Of a stretch of 10,296 bases of DNA, positions 1 through 8,000 are shown piece after piece. This DNA is from Actinomycetes bacterium (lineage in GTDB: Bacteria; Actinomycetota; Actinomycetes; Actinomycetales; Cellulomonadaceae). The DNA is taken from the NCBI GenBank assembly GCA_023461115.1, contig JAEWOA010000196.1, positions 1 through 10,296 of the forward strand, given 5' to 3'. A program made the translations under genes and the position numbers. The notes below the pieces were generated by a model. That model searched no databases. It was not told where the DNA came from and saw only the letters and a program-made list of their open reading frames with translations. How positions within the stretch are numbered: position 1 is the first letter of the stretch; each line of letters begins with the position of its first letter.

Positions 1-1231
1 AATCGTCCGTTGCCTTCCAAGTGTCTTCCGCAAATAAAGCCCATTGATAGCGATCCATCTTGGTCACTTGCCCTGCCATATCTGCTTTCTGGTTTGTTAC
101 ACCATCTTCAAGATTTTCTTGTTTAAAATTTGCTCCAACAGTTAACGTATTCTTATCAAAGAAATACGTCCCTTGTGTATTTACAGTCGTGGTTTCAAAC
201 AGGATGCCACCTGGATTTGTTACTATCCCCACTGTTCGACCAGTTATTGCATTATTTTTATCTTTATCATATTGTACATACGAGTTGAGCTTAAGTTTTC
301 CGTAGTTACCTTCATGGGTTAAGCTGTAGTTATTTTTTTCCAGTTCAGAATAGCTTCGAGTCGCTGTAGCAAGCATACTCTTGCCAGGGTTATGCGTTCT
401 TTCTTGTTGAGAAAGTGCATATTCGGCAGTGATTGTATTATTTGCATTCGGTGTAAGTACAAATTTTGTCCCAATATTTTTTTTGGTAAATTCAGGATCA
501 CTTTCTCCCGATTCAGTGCTATTCGCCTGATAGCTACTCTCTTCTATGGTTTGATACCCACCAATCACTTGCATGGATAACAACTTATCCATTAAAGGCG
601 TATTAATATAGATACTGGTATTGGTCGCATCATTATTTACATCATTCGATTTATCCGCTTTGACATACTCTGTACGTATGCTTGCTGTCATCTTATCCTG
701 ATGTTTTTTCGTAATGATATTGATTACACCACCCATGGCGTCTGAGCCATATAAGGATGATGATGGTCCACGAATTACTTCAATTCGCTCAATCGCTTCA
801 ACCGGTGGTAAGAAGTTAACTGAAGCACCTGAAATACCGCCATTAGTGGTGAGCAAGCTACCATCATTCATTGGCTTACCATCTACCATATACAAGGTAT
901 ACGCTGACCCCATACCTCGAATCATTACGCTTTGGTTTGTTCCACCACCTTGTACAAATACACCAGGCACATTTTTTAAAGCATCCGTAACATCGCTATA
1001 AGATTTTTTAGCAATCTCTTCTTCTGTAATCACTGAAATCGTAGCTGCTGCGTCTGCAATATTTTGCTCATAACCACCTGCTGTCACAACAATTGTTTCT
1101 AGTTTTGTTGCTTCTGGTTGCGCAGATTGAACTGTTGTTTCTTGTTCCGCAACTGTTTCCGCAACTGCGACGCCACTCATTACAGACAAAATAGAAAGTG
1201 CTAACGCTGATTTAACAATACATCGGTTCAT
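1..1231 (-). CDS. CirA/FepA-like TonB-dependent catecholate siderophore receptor (partial, C-terminus outside window)
   Basis: Outer-membrane receptor that would take up ferric catecholate compounds using TonB/ExbBD energy. Reading leftwards from ATG at 1231 gives 410 uninterrupted codons that run off the window edge. Visible parts: a Sec signal peptide (residues 1-24, ending VAVA|E), a TonB box (KLETIVVTA, 43-51), and a plug domain (about 55-175) with the motifs VPGVFVQGGG, SVMIRGMGSAYTLYMVDGKP, ERIEVIRGPSSSLYGSDAMG and GVINIITKK. Beta-barrel strands follow. Plug wording and the strand motif QWALFAEDTW most resemble E. coli CirA, so a catecholate ligand is likely, though related receptors bind varied ligands. 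About 250 barrel residues are missing to the left. The ribosome site is weak (GGGA about 10 nt upstream). It has its own Fur-type promoter and is separated by 378 bp from the upstream membrane-protein operon. Family assignment is firm; the substrate is inferred. Confidence 0.93.
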   Translation of the reverse strand, partial: MNRCIVKSALALSILSVMSGVAVAETVAEQETTVQSAQPEATKLETIVVTAGGYEQNIADAAATISVITEEEIAKKSYSDVTDALKNVPGVFVQGGGTNQSVMIRGMGSAYTLYMVDGKPMNDGSLLTTNGGISGASVNFLPPVEAIERIEVIRGPSSSLYGSDAMGGVINIITKKHQDKMTASIRTEYVKADKSNDVNNDATNTSIYINTPLMDKLLSMQVIGGYQTIEESSYQANSTESGESDPEFTKKNIGTKFVLTPNANNTITAEYALSQQERTHNPGKSMLATATRSYSELEKNNYSLTHEGNYGKLKLNSYVQYDKDKNNAITGRTVGIVTNPGGILFETTTVNTQGTYFFDKNTLTVGANFKQENLEDGVTNQKADMAGQVTKMDRYQWALFAEDTWKATDD

Positions 1232-1316
1232 GAGAATATCCCAGAGATATAAATAATGAATAAAGTGTGAATTTTCGGTATTAAATTGTAATTAATTAAA
1301 ATAAAAAGTCAAACTT

Positions 1317-1346
1317 AATAATAATAATTATCATTTATATTTTCAA
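1317..1346 (-). promoter_or_regulatory. Fur-box-overlapped sigma-70 promoter of the CirA-like receptor
   Basis: On the minus strand a -35 TTGAAA (1346-1341) is followed after exactly 17 bp by a -10 TATTAT (1323-1318). The spacer and -10 contain an AT-rich direct/inverted hexamer block (1317-1335, AATAATAATAATTATCATT) that matches the 19-bp Fur consensus at 14 positions by eye. The predicted start of transcription near 1311 leaves a leader of about 80 nt before ATG at 1231. Repression by Fe-Fur is inferred from this geometry and from the receptor gene it serves. Confidence 0.75.
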
Positions 1347-1609
1347 ATTTTTATATAAATTTAAGAAAGAGTTATCGCAATTATTAAAATATTTAATTTA
1401 ATAATGATTAAGTAAAAAAAAGCATCTACATACGTTTATTTTTCAATAAAAACACTATATATCAATAATTTAAATACAAAACATAACACCTCACATAAAG
1501 CCACCCAATAAAAAAGAATAATAAATATTTTCACCCATATAATTGAGTGTATAAAAAATTAATAACCAAGGATGCATCCCAAAAAATACATCCCTAGCTT
1601 GTATTTAAA
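1347..1609. other. AT-rich intergenic stretch without a recognisable gene
   Basis: Together with the promoter and leader to its left this makes a 378-bp gap between the CirA-like receptor and the DUF3325 gene. It is very AT-rich with short A and T runs. I see no convincing reading frame, tRNA or second operator. The only structure noted is the weak hairpin at 1570-1593 just past the DUF3325 stop. Confidence 0.6.
1570..1593 (-). terminator. Possible weak terminator after the DUF3649-PepSY-DUF3325 operon
   Basis: On the minus strand GGATGTA (1593-1587) can pair with TGCATCC (1576-1570), with one G-U wobble, across a 10-nt T-rich loop. The stop codon of the DUF3325 gene is 17 nt upstream. The tail after the stem is T-rich but interrupted (TTGGTTATTAATTTTTTA), so termination strength is doubtful. 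The right arm also lies in a perfect 10-bp palindrome, GGATGCATCC (1570-1579). Confidence 0.3.
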
Positions 1610-1945
1610 CTATAAAATCCAAATCAACATTAAGAATAAAAATAAAACCAATATTGCAAAATTAAACTGAATAATTCGCCTTGGTTGATAGGTCACAATT
1701 AATGCCACAATAAGTGCTGCAAACGTAATAATCCCGACCCATTCAGAGAGACCTACTGAAATACCTGCGGCAAAGATCGTGATGCATGCAGACAGCATCA
1801 GAATTCCCCAGCCTGCAATTTTCAAAAGTTTGCTTTTTTTGTCTGAAATCGATGCAACAAAAATATCGCGTTGATGTTTGTTCATACTCGTAGCAAGACA
1901 ACTCAATCCCCAGATCAAAATACACAACAATAGCCAAAGTGTCAT
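1610..1945 (-). CDS. DUF3325-family small inner-membrane protein
   Basis: A 111-residue, very hydrophobic protein with about four membrane segments: roughly residues 1-19, 43-62, 66-85 and 92-111. After the first segment it has the sequence LATSMNKHQRDIF, fitting the short basic, His-containing motif that follows helix one in DUF3325 proteins. In many Pseudomonas and related genomes this family is the third gene of a DUF3649 / PepSY-TM / DUF3325 set next to TonB-dependent receptors, exactly the order here. Biochemical function is unknown; a supporting subunit of an inner-membrane ferric-siderophore reductase is inferred. The start codon lies one base after the PepSY stop codon and has an excellent ribosome site inside the end of that gene, so the two are translated from one message. 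It ends with TAG. Confidence 0.85.
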   Translation of the reverse strand: MTLWLLLCILIWGLSCLATSMNKHQRDIFVASISDKKSKLLKIAGWGILMLSACITIFAAGISVGLSEWVGIITFAALIVALIVTYQPRRIIQFNFAILVLFLFLMLIWIL

Positions 1946-1946
1946 G

Positions 1947-3989
1947 TTATGCCTCCTCTACAGCGGTGGATGCTGGTTGTTTTGGCACATTCTTTTGCGG
2001 TATTTTTTGGGTACGTATTGGGGCTTGAGGATATTTCTTTAACTTGTAGAAAGCGTAAAGTAGGAGCGCTCCGATCAATAAACATGCGAGATCAAATGTC
2101 GCAACAACCCATTGCCCATGGTAGATACTGCTCCATAAGCCACGCCCACCTGTAACCGCATTCAATATTGGAATCAAGAGGAACAATACGCTGCTCAGCG
2201 CCAATTGTTCTAACCATGCTTTGCGATACGGACGAATTGCTGAATGAATGAGAGTGATCAGCCAGATGATAAAAAAAGTCTTGATTTCCAAATCAGCGCG
2301 ACCTTCTAGCTGTGCTGGAATCATTCGGTTTGCCCAAAAATATGCTGCACAAGCAATGGGTAATCCAACTACAGCAGGCACATTTAGAATTTCTACTATA
2401 CGGTGGCTCCAAGGCTTGTAACCTAGCTTTTGTACTTCTGGCTGACGCTTGACCACCCAAAGAACTAAACCAGTTGCAACCATCAAGGTGCCTAAAACCC
2501 CAGATAAAAACAGAACCCAGCGTAATCCAAGGCTTACACCTCGTGCTTGGTGCAACCATGTTGTTAAATTATAAATTGCAGATGGAATAGAGGTTTTTGC
2601 TTGCGCGTTCTCTTGTGCAATTAATGCACCCGAAACAGCATTGAATTTAAAACTTGGTGTTTGGTTGGCATGAACCAAACTTTCTGATGCAACTGCTCTG
2701 ATTTCTACTTGTGCATGTTCTGTATTTGGCGCTGTGATCCTTACTGTTGAAATCACATTATTACCTGCCCATTGCTGTTGAACAAAGGTGAGCATTTTTG
2801 TCATATCAGCCATTTCTACTGAGGCAGCAGGTTTTATGCTCTCATGGCGATTATCTTGATCGAAGTTCCCTTCTGCTGAAGCGACGCCTCTTTCTCTTTC
2901 ACCATGAAGATTTGAGCGCATATTCTGAACAGAATGTTCTTTACCGTTTGAACCAAAACTTACAGCTCTTTCACGACCTTGATTTCGCCCAGCCTCATCA
3001 TGAGAATGTTGTTGTCCTTCAGCACGATGCTCAGCAGAATTAGAACGCGCTTGTTCTGAATGCTCTGAATGTCTCTCTTCACCATTTTGATTTGATCGAC
3101 CTTCTCCACGTCCAAAGTGTTCCCCGCGCTGCCCACGTTGACCAGATTCACCTTCAGCATGCAGATGAGGCTCACCACCTTCTCCACGCGCCTGCATTCC
3201 ACGGCCTTCAGCCTGTCCAGCATTTTGTCCCTGCTGTGGCTGTGAATTCTGGTTTTGTGCTTGTAAAAATTCACGTCGTCCACCTTCATAAACTTGGTTT
3301 ACACCATAAGGCATGAGGGTAAATAACAATAATAACAAGCCACTAAAAGTGATCATTAAGTGAAATGGAAGGGCAAAAACAGCTGTGGCATTATGCGCAT
3401 CCAACCAAGAACGCTGCCCCTTGCCTGGACGGAAGGTAAAGAAATCTTTAAAAATTTTCTTATGGGTAATAATGCCACTAATAATCGCGACAAACATGAA
3501 CATGGTTGCAATACCCACGATCCAACGTGCGGTATTACGCTCCATGCCATAAAGCTCAAAATGGAACCGGTAAAGGAAACTACCACCACGAGTTTCGCGT
3601 GCCGTAATTTCTTCACCTGTTGCCGTGTCATAGGCTTTTCCACCATTGCGACCACCGCCACCCCGTTGATTTTGTTGTTCACCTTCTTTTTGAACATTAA
3701 TTCCTGTGGTTGTTTGCCTAGCCGTAGGTAAAGTAATGCTCCAACTTGCCGCATCAGGTGCCGTTTTTTGCAAGGTATTTAAGACTGTTTGTAACTGCTG
3801 CTGTTGTGTCTGATTGGTTAAGGACTGATGTAATTCAGGTTTCATCCAGATTGTGATTTCATTCTGAAAGAAACTTAATGTACCCGTTAAAAAAATTGCA
3901 TAAAGCAACCATCCGAGCAATAAACTCACCCATGTATGTAACCATGACATGGATTGACGAGGTCCCTCATTTTTACCATCAATTTTCAT
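1947..3989 (-). CDS. PepSY-TM inner-membrane protein, probable ferric-siderophore reductase, with a His-rich periplasmic insert
   Basis: 680 residues, longer than the usual 400-550 for PepSY-TM proteins. Membrane segments by hydrophobicity lie at about 20-42, 155-175, 205-227, 487-512, 533-553, 570-585, 597-613 and 628-648. The family pattern is clear: an N-terminal anchor (MSWLHTWVSLLLGWLLYAIFLTG), a first periplasmic PepSY-like part ending FHFELYG, then the ITHKKIFKDFFTFRPGKG and WLDAHNATAVFALPFHLMI signatures. Histidines 143, 176, 199, 210 and 480 sit next to membrane segments and are candidate haem ligands. Relatives such as Pseudomonas FoxB and FpvG reduce ferric siderophores at the inner membrane, so that role is inferred here. 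Residues about 236-390 are a low-complexity Gln/Gly/Arg/Glu/His loop, and 98-118 is a smaller Gly-rich insert. The gene starts 7 bp after the DUF3649 stop and ends 1 bp before DUF3325, so the three form one operon. Confidence 0.9.
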   Translation of the reverse strand: MKIDGKNEGPRQSMSWLHTWVSLLLGWLLYAIFLTGTLSFFQNEITIWMKPELHQSLTNQTQQQQLQTVLNTLQKTAPDAASWSITLPTARQTTTGINVQKEGEQQNQRGGGGRNGGKAYDTATGEEITARETRGGSFLYRFHFELYGMERNTARWIVGIATMFMFVAIISGIITHKKIFKDFFTFRPGKGQRSWLDAHNATAVFALPFHLMITFSGLLLLLFTLMPYGVNQVYEGGRREFLQAQNQNSQPQQGQNAGQAEGRGMQARGEGGEPHLHAEGESGQRGQRGEHFGRGEGRSNQNGEERHSEHSEQARSNSAEHRAEGQQHSHDEAGRNQGRERAVSFGSNGKEHSVQNMRSNLHGERERGVASAEGNFDQDNRHESIKPAASVEMADMTKMLTFVQQQWAGNNVISTVRITAPNTEHAQVEIRAVASESLVHANQTPSFKFNAVSGALIAQENAQAKTSIPSAIYNLTTWLHQARGVSLGLRWVLFLSGVLGTLMVATGLVLWVVKRQPEVQKLGYKPWSHRIVEILNVPAVVGLPIACAAYFWANRMIPAQLEGRADLEIKTFFIIWLITLIHSAIRPYRKAWLEQLALSSVLFLLIPILNAVTGGRGLWSSIYHGQWVVATFDLACLLIGALLLYAFYKLKKYPQAPIRTQKIPQKNVPKQPASTAVEEA
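1952..1957 (-). promoter_or_regulatory. Strong ribosome binding site for the DUF3325 gene
   Basis: AGGAGG (minus strand) lies 6 nt before the ATG at 1945, inside the last codons of the PepSY gene. It fixes the DUF3325 start and implies independent re-initiation at the 1-bp gene junction. Confidence 0.8.
2820..3284 (-). other. Low-complexity His/Arg/Glu/Gln/Gly-rich segment within the PepSY-TM gene
   Basis: Encodes residues about 236-390 of the PepSY-TM protein, placed between membrane segments three and four and so predicted periplasmic. It holds 11 histidines (275, 277, 291, 307, 310, 321, 328, 330, 352, 362, 382), many in HxH, HSEH or QQHSH contexts, among abundant G, R, E, Q and N and almost no hydrophobic residues. 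The reading frame stays open and re-enters conserved PepSY sequence (TKMLTFVQQQW onwards). It looks like a disordered, possibly metal-binding insertion; repeats are degenerate rather than exact. Confidence 0.75.
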
Positions 3990-3996
3990 GGCTCAA

Positions 3997-4320
3997 TTAT
4001 CCCTTCAGAAACATATAAATGACGGCAAAAATAGCAATTGATACAAACACTCCTAAAGAAGCTTTAACAACAGAATTCACCATAAACGTCCAAATAAAGA
4101 CCCCGCAATGCGCAATAAATGCCAACATGGTTGCACTCATTACGGCACTGGCTTGAACAGATGGAAAAGCCAGACTGACCACCACAGAAATCAATACGGC
4201 AAGTGCATAGCCCCCAAAAATCGCGAGAATAAATCGATAGAGCACATGTAGACGATAGCTCAACGGCAATAACCGCTTTTTTACTGGCTTAGTCAGTGCA
4301 TTTAAATTAGATGCAGTCAT
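3997..4320 (-). CDS. DUF3649-family small inner-membrane protein
   Basis: 107 residues from ATG at 4320 (MTASNLN). An in-frame TTG at 4347 would add nine residues but has no ribosome site, whereas ATG at 4320 has GGAAG (4330-4326) 5 nt upstream. After a basic N-terminus (KPVKKRLLPLSYRLHVLYR) come three membrane helices, about residues 26-48, 55-78 and 83-104. The pattern LYRFILAIFGGYALA followed by a central helix with an H-C pair (FIAHCGVFIW) fits DUF3649, often annotated as an iron-uptake membrane protein and found first in a DUF3649 / PepSY / DUF3325 operon. No enzymatic role is known; assembly or haem support for the PepSY reductase is inferred. It is the first gene downstream of the best Fur box in the window. 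Confidence 0.87.
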   Translation of the reverse strand: MTASNLNALTKPVKKRLLPLSYRLHVLYRFILAIFGGYALAVLISVVVSLAFPSVQASAVMSATMLAFIAHCGVFIWTFMVNSVVKASLGVFVSIAIFAVIYMFLKG

Positions 4321-4351
4321 TTGGTCTTCCAAATATAAACACAACAATTAT

Positions 4352-4370
4352 GTAAATGATTATCATTATA
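4352..4370 (-). promoter_or_regulatory. Fur box covering the -10 of the DUF3649-PepSY-DUF3325 operon
   Basis: GTAAATGATTATCATTATA (plus strand) matches the palindromic 19-bp Fur consensus at 15 positions by eye, the best match in the window. On the minus strand its edge includes a perfect -10, TATAAT (4370-4365). No good -35 lies at 17 bp; TTGTTT is present upstream of the -10 but at only 13 bp. The operator lies 32 bp upstream of the DUF3649 start codon, so Fe-Fur repression of the membrane operon is strongly suggested. Confidence 0.8.
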
Positions 4371-4376
4371 ATTTAT

Positions 4377-4423
4377 AAATATGAAACAATTGTGGAGATC
4401 ATCGTAATCATTTCTTCATATTT
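4377..4423. repeat. 9-bp perfect inverted repeat between the Fur-like gene and the membrane operon
   Basis: AAATATGAA (4377-4385) and TTCATATTT (4415-4423) are exact reverse complements, 29 bp apart. The right arm begins 6 bp after the end of the Fur-like gene; the left arm abuts the -10/Fur-box region of the next operon. It could be an operator for a dimeric regulator or a poor terminator; it lacks a GC-rich stem. Confidence 0.4.
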
Positions 4424-4429
4424 CCTAAA

Positions 4430-4825
4430 TTACTTCACATAAATAACCAACTCTGCACTTTCAATATCTAACTCCATCGATTTTAAAAAATGAGACAGCT
4501 TTTCTTGAATATAAATTCTATCGAATTCAATAGGTTCATTGACTTCCGAAGAAATTACACTGACATGCGCTTTGCTATTATTGATTTTAAATAGATTCTT
4601 CTCGCGGCCTAAAACGATGCTACGTACGATTTTCTTCGATTCCAAATCCGATAAAACGCGATACACCGTTTGCAGGCTGACATCAAAACCATCTTGATTA
4701 ATTTTGCGGCATAAGGCATCAGCCGTAATTTCATAGCTGATCTCATACAATGATTTCAAAACATGGAGTCGGTTCATCGTCGCCTTTAAACCACTTTGCT
4801 CCAACTGATTTACCAAGTTCATCAT
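4430..4825 (-). CDS. Fur-family regulator lacking the metal-binding ligands
   Basis: 131 residues. The N-terminal half is a Fur winged helix: GLKATMNRLHVLKSL (12-26), then the recognition region FDVSLQTVYRVLSDLESKKIV (47-67), close to E. coli Fur GLATVYRVLNQF. The second half aligns as a dimerisation domain (IEFDRIYIQEKLSHFL, then strand ELVIYV), but the ligands are gone. The segment matching HHDHLICLDCGK reads KAHVSVISSEVNE, keeping one His and losing both Cys of the zinc site; the equivalents of H33 and E81 are E and K. The only Cys is C39 and there is no His-rich tail. DNA binding is therefore likely but iron sensing is not. Two adjacent ATGs (4825, 4822) are possible starts. It lies between the sigma/receptor operon and the membrane operon, so a local role is inferred. 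Confidence 0.88.
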   Translation of the reverse strand: MMNLVNQLEQSGLKATMNRLHVLKSLYEISYEITADALCRKINQDGFDVSLQTVYRVLSDLESKKIVRSIVLGREKNLFKINNSKAHVSVISSEVNEPIEFDRIYIQEKLSHFLKSMELDIESAELVIYVK

Positions 4826-5020
4826 GCAGGTCGCTCAAAAAATATTAAATAATCAATAGGAAAGACGAATTGAGAAATCGTTCTTCGGGACTAAGCCATG
4901 AAGAATTTATTTATTTCACTAAATAAGACAGTTGAGTTCTGGAATTAGCTCAAAAATCTTTAAAAAAATTATTATTTTTATAAATTTAATTTTATATTAT
5001 TGTTTTTACTATATTTTATT
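4826..5020. other. Intergenic region upstream of the Fur-like gene
   Basis: 195 bp, AT-rich next to the STN receptor stop and more mixed near the Fur-like gene. It must hold the Fur-like gene's promoter if that gene is not read through from the receptor, but I find no convincing -35/-10 pair and no Fur-box match. A short TTGAG/CTCAA inverted repeat sits at 4932-4953. Confidence 0.5.
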
Positions 5021-8000
5021 TTAAAAATTAAACTTGAGATTAAAGAAATACTGGCGTAAGCGGGGATCGGTAAAACTACTAATATCAGTTGAAGTCAGAT
5101 CAATTTCATATTGAGCAAATATATTTTTAATCCCAAATGTTAGCTCTGGAGAACCCCATTTAGCTCCATTCACTTGCGGCATAGCATATCTCAGATAAAC
5201 GTCATGATAGGTTTGGCTGGCTACAGAGTATTCCGCTCGCCCTTCGTGTTCATATTGATCGGAGAGCAATACTTTATATTTGCCATAAAACTGCATTCCC
5301 CAACCTAAAGTCCATTGATCGGTTAAATTAAAGGTTGTCATTAAAGTGGCTCGATTTTTTAAAGATGCTTGATTTAAATAATTCACATAATCAATGGGCT
5401 GCTGTGATGGAAGGATTTGTTCTTTATATGAATCAACATAGGAATAACTTACCTCCAAATTCACACCATGTAATAGATAATCTAGATATAGAGAAGCCGC
5501 AAAATCAAAGCCACTTGTTTCTATGCGGGTCGAATTAAATACCGTCGTATCAACGGTTAATAGATTCCCCTGATCATCTCTAGCAATTCGATCGCTAAAC
5601 AAGCTCTCGTTATTTAATATTTCTTGTGCAGTCAGGCTCTTTAATCCATCTCTCTTTTTTATTTTGTAATAATCTACGGACAATCTGAGATTTTCCATAT
5701 CACCTGGGCTGTAAACGATTCCTGCATTGATACTTTTGATTTTTTCAGGGTTGAAGCGTTCCCCCGTTTTTTGTGCCAATACCGCAACTGACTGATCATT
5801 ACTCGGATCAATCACCACAACAGATTCACTACTTGATTGCTGATTTCCGAGTTGGGAATCCTCTTGATAATCAACCCCTTCGCTATAAGAAGCTCGAACG
5901 ATCAGACTATCATGTGGCATCAAACGAAAGCCTACTGTCGGTGATAACGCAGAAAATGTAGTATTGCTGGTCTTGATCTCTGATTGCTCATGTCGAGCAG
6001 CAAATTGAACATCTAAAGCTTTTATCCATGGCACATCCATCGTTCTTGAAATTAAGGGTGCTTTTACTTCTGTGTAAAGGCTCAAATTATTCTGATGTAA
6101 ATAATCCTGAGTAGGATTTTCCGAATACTCAGGTATCCCATCTCCCTTGATCGTTCGATATTCAACTCCCGTAACCAAATCAATCTTTCCAGCATACCAA
6201 GATGAAATTTTCCCCGTACTACGCAAGTTATAATCCTGTACCGTTTGCTCTGTATAAGTACGTGAAGTCTGCCAGTAATCTGAGATTGCGGTACTGTAGC
6301 TCGATGTATCCCGCAATAAATCCAATGCACCCGACATATAGTCAGCAACATACTGTTCTTCATTAAATAAACGTGGATGCGCTAAATCGATAACAGCTGT
6401 AGACCATTTATAGTCTGCTTGAATACTCCAGTCATCATTGGGCTGATACGAAAAGCCAATCAAAGCCTGTTTATTTTCATTGGTAATATATCGATAACGT
6501 TGCGGGGTATCTTCCCATCGAACAGGATAAGTAATCAGTACAGTTTTACCATAAGGGTTATTCTCTGCATTTGCATCGAGTACGACTGTACCAAACCGAT
6601 CATAACTGCCCCTTTCCGCTTTTTGAATCGACTTGTTATAGGAACTTTCGAAATAGGCCTCGATATTATCCGAAATGGGCTGGTAAATATTAAACCCGAA
6701 AGCTTGAATCTGACTGGCAGCCACCAAAGAACTTGAATTACTAAAATTAGAAAGTCCATCGGATAGATTAAGATCATACTGTCCCAGTGTCGATTTCAAA
6801 GGCTCGAATCCATCCTGCCGATATCCTGCATAGCCCTTGGGTAAATAAGCAAAACTTGCATCACTATATTGTGGCAATAGCGCTGAACCATCTTGTGTTC
6901 TAATATTGACCAAAGCACCCGCAGGTGGATTCACAGCTTCAGTTTGCGTTCGGTTCATGCCATAGATGCTATTGGGATATTGGCTGATCTGTTTTGCCCG
7001 AGATTGCTGATGAAAATCACGATCCGCTGCGGTTAACTCATTGGCTTGAGATTGATAGCCTGTAAACAAGATGTGTGTCTGGCTATCATCCAGTACAAAA
7101 CCCGTGACAAAATTTATCGTTTTAATGGCTGTATCGGAACTAAAACTATTGTCATAACGTACGTTGACTTCTGTACCTTGATAATCTCGGCGTAGAATTA
7201 TATTGACAACGCCACCAAAAGCACCGCTTCCATAGATTGCCGATGCTGTCGTGGGTAAGACTTCTATTCTTTCAATCGCCGCCAAGGGAATATTATTGAT
7301 ATTCTGCTGATCGGTAGACTCCGACACTCCTCGGTAGCCAACACCAGCAGCACGATGCCCATTGACCAAAACGAGAGTTTCCGAAGTTCCCAAACCACGT
7401 AAATTCAATTGACTGCTATTTCCCATAAAACCGCTGGCATCAAAATTAGGCGTACCAGTATTGCTTAACAGCGTTTTTTTTAATAATTCGTCTATCGAGA
7501 TCACGCCTGAATTTTGAATATCCTCTTGGGTTAATATCTTGTAGGGTTGTATGTCATTTTCAGAACGGGCTTGGTCAAGATTACTCCGATGTGCCGAAGG
7601 ATTGGCTTGAGTTAAGGGATAAGATGCTCGTGCAGAAGTTTGAATGACTTCTAATGTCCCGACATTTCGGGTATCTAGAACATGATCTTGCAGGTCATTT
7701 ATTTGCGATAAGGTCCATGTTTTATTCTCTAATTTGACCAGTTTTAACGATGTGCCTTGCAGCAACTTGGTAAAACCTTGTTCTAAAGAATAATATCCAT
7801 TCAACCCGCTAGTTTGTAAGGATGCTGTTAATTGCGGATCAAAAGATAAAGGGATACCCACTTGGATTGCAAAACTGGATAAGGCATAGCCCAACTCTCC
7901 TGAGGGAATTTCATAATATTTTCTTTCATGAAGCGATATTTCATCAGCATGCAGCATCGATGAACAATGCAGTATGCCAATCAAAATACAAGAGTGAAGA

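Noticed and set aside
60..1001. Plus-strand open frames across the first kilobase
   Set aside because: They are antisense to the CirA-like receptor, whose minus-strand translation shows signal peptide, TonB box and plug motifs throughout.
2293..3754. Several open frames on both strands overlapping the PepSY-TM gene
   Set aside because: They are by-products of the low-complexity, compositionally biased coding sequence. None has a domain, a ribosome site or an independent context, while the 680-residue frame shows clear family motifs.
4432..4442. ACTTCACATAA, one mismatch from the XerC arm of Acinetobacter plasmid dif-like sites
   Set aside because: The sequence lies at the 3' end of the Fur-like gene and no XerD arm follows after a 6-bp spacer, so it is most likely chance.
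4932..4953. TTGAG/CTCAA inverted repeat as a terminator after the STN receptor
   Set aside because: The stem is only 5 bp and no T-run follows it in the minus-strand direction of transcription.
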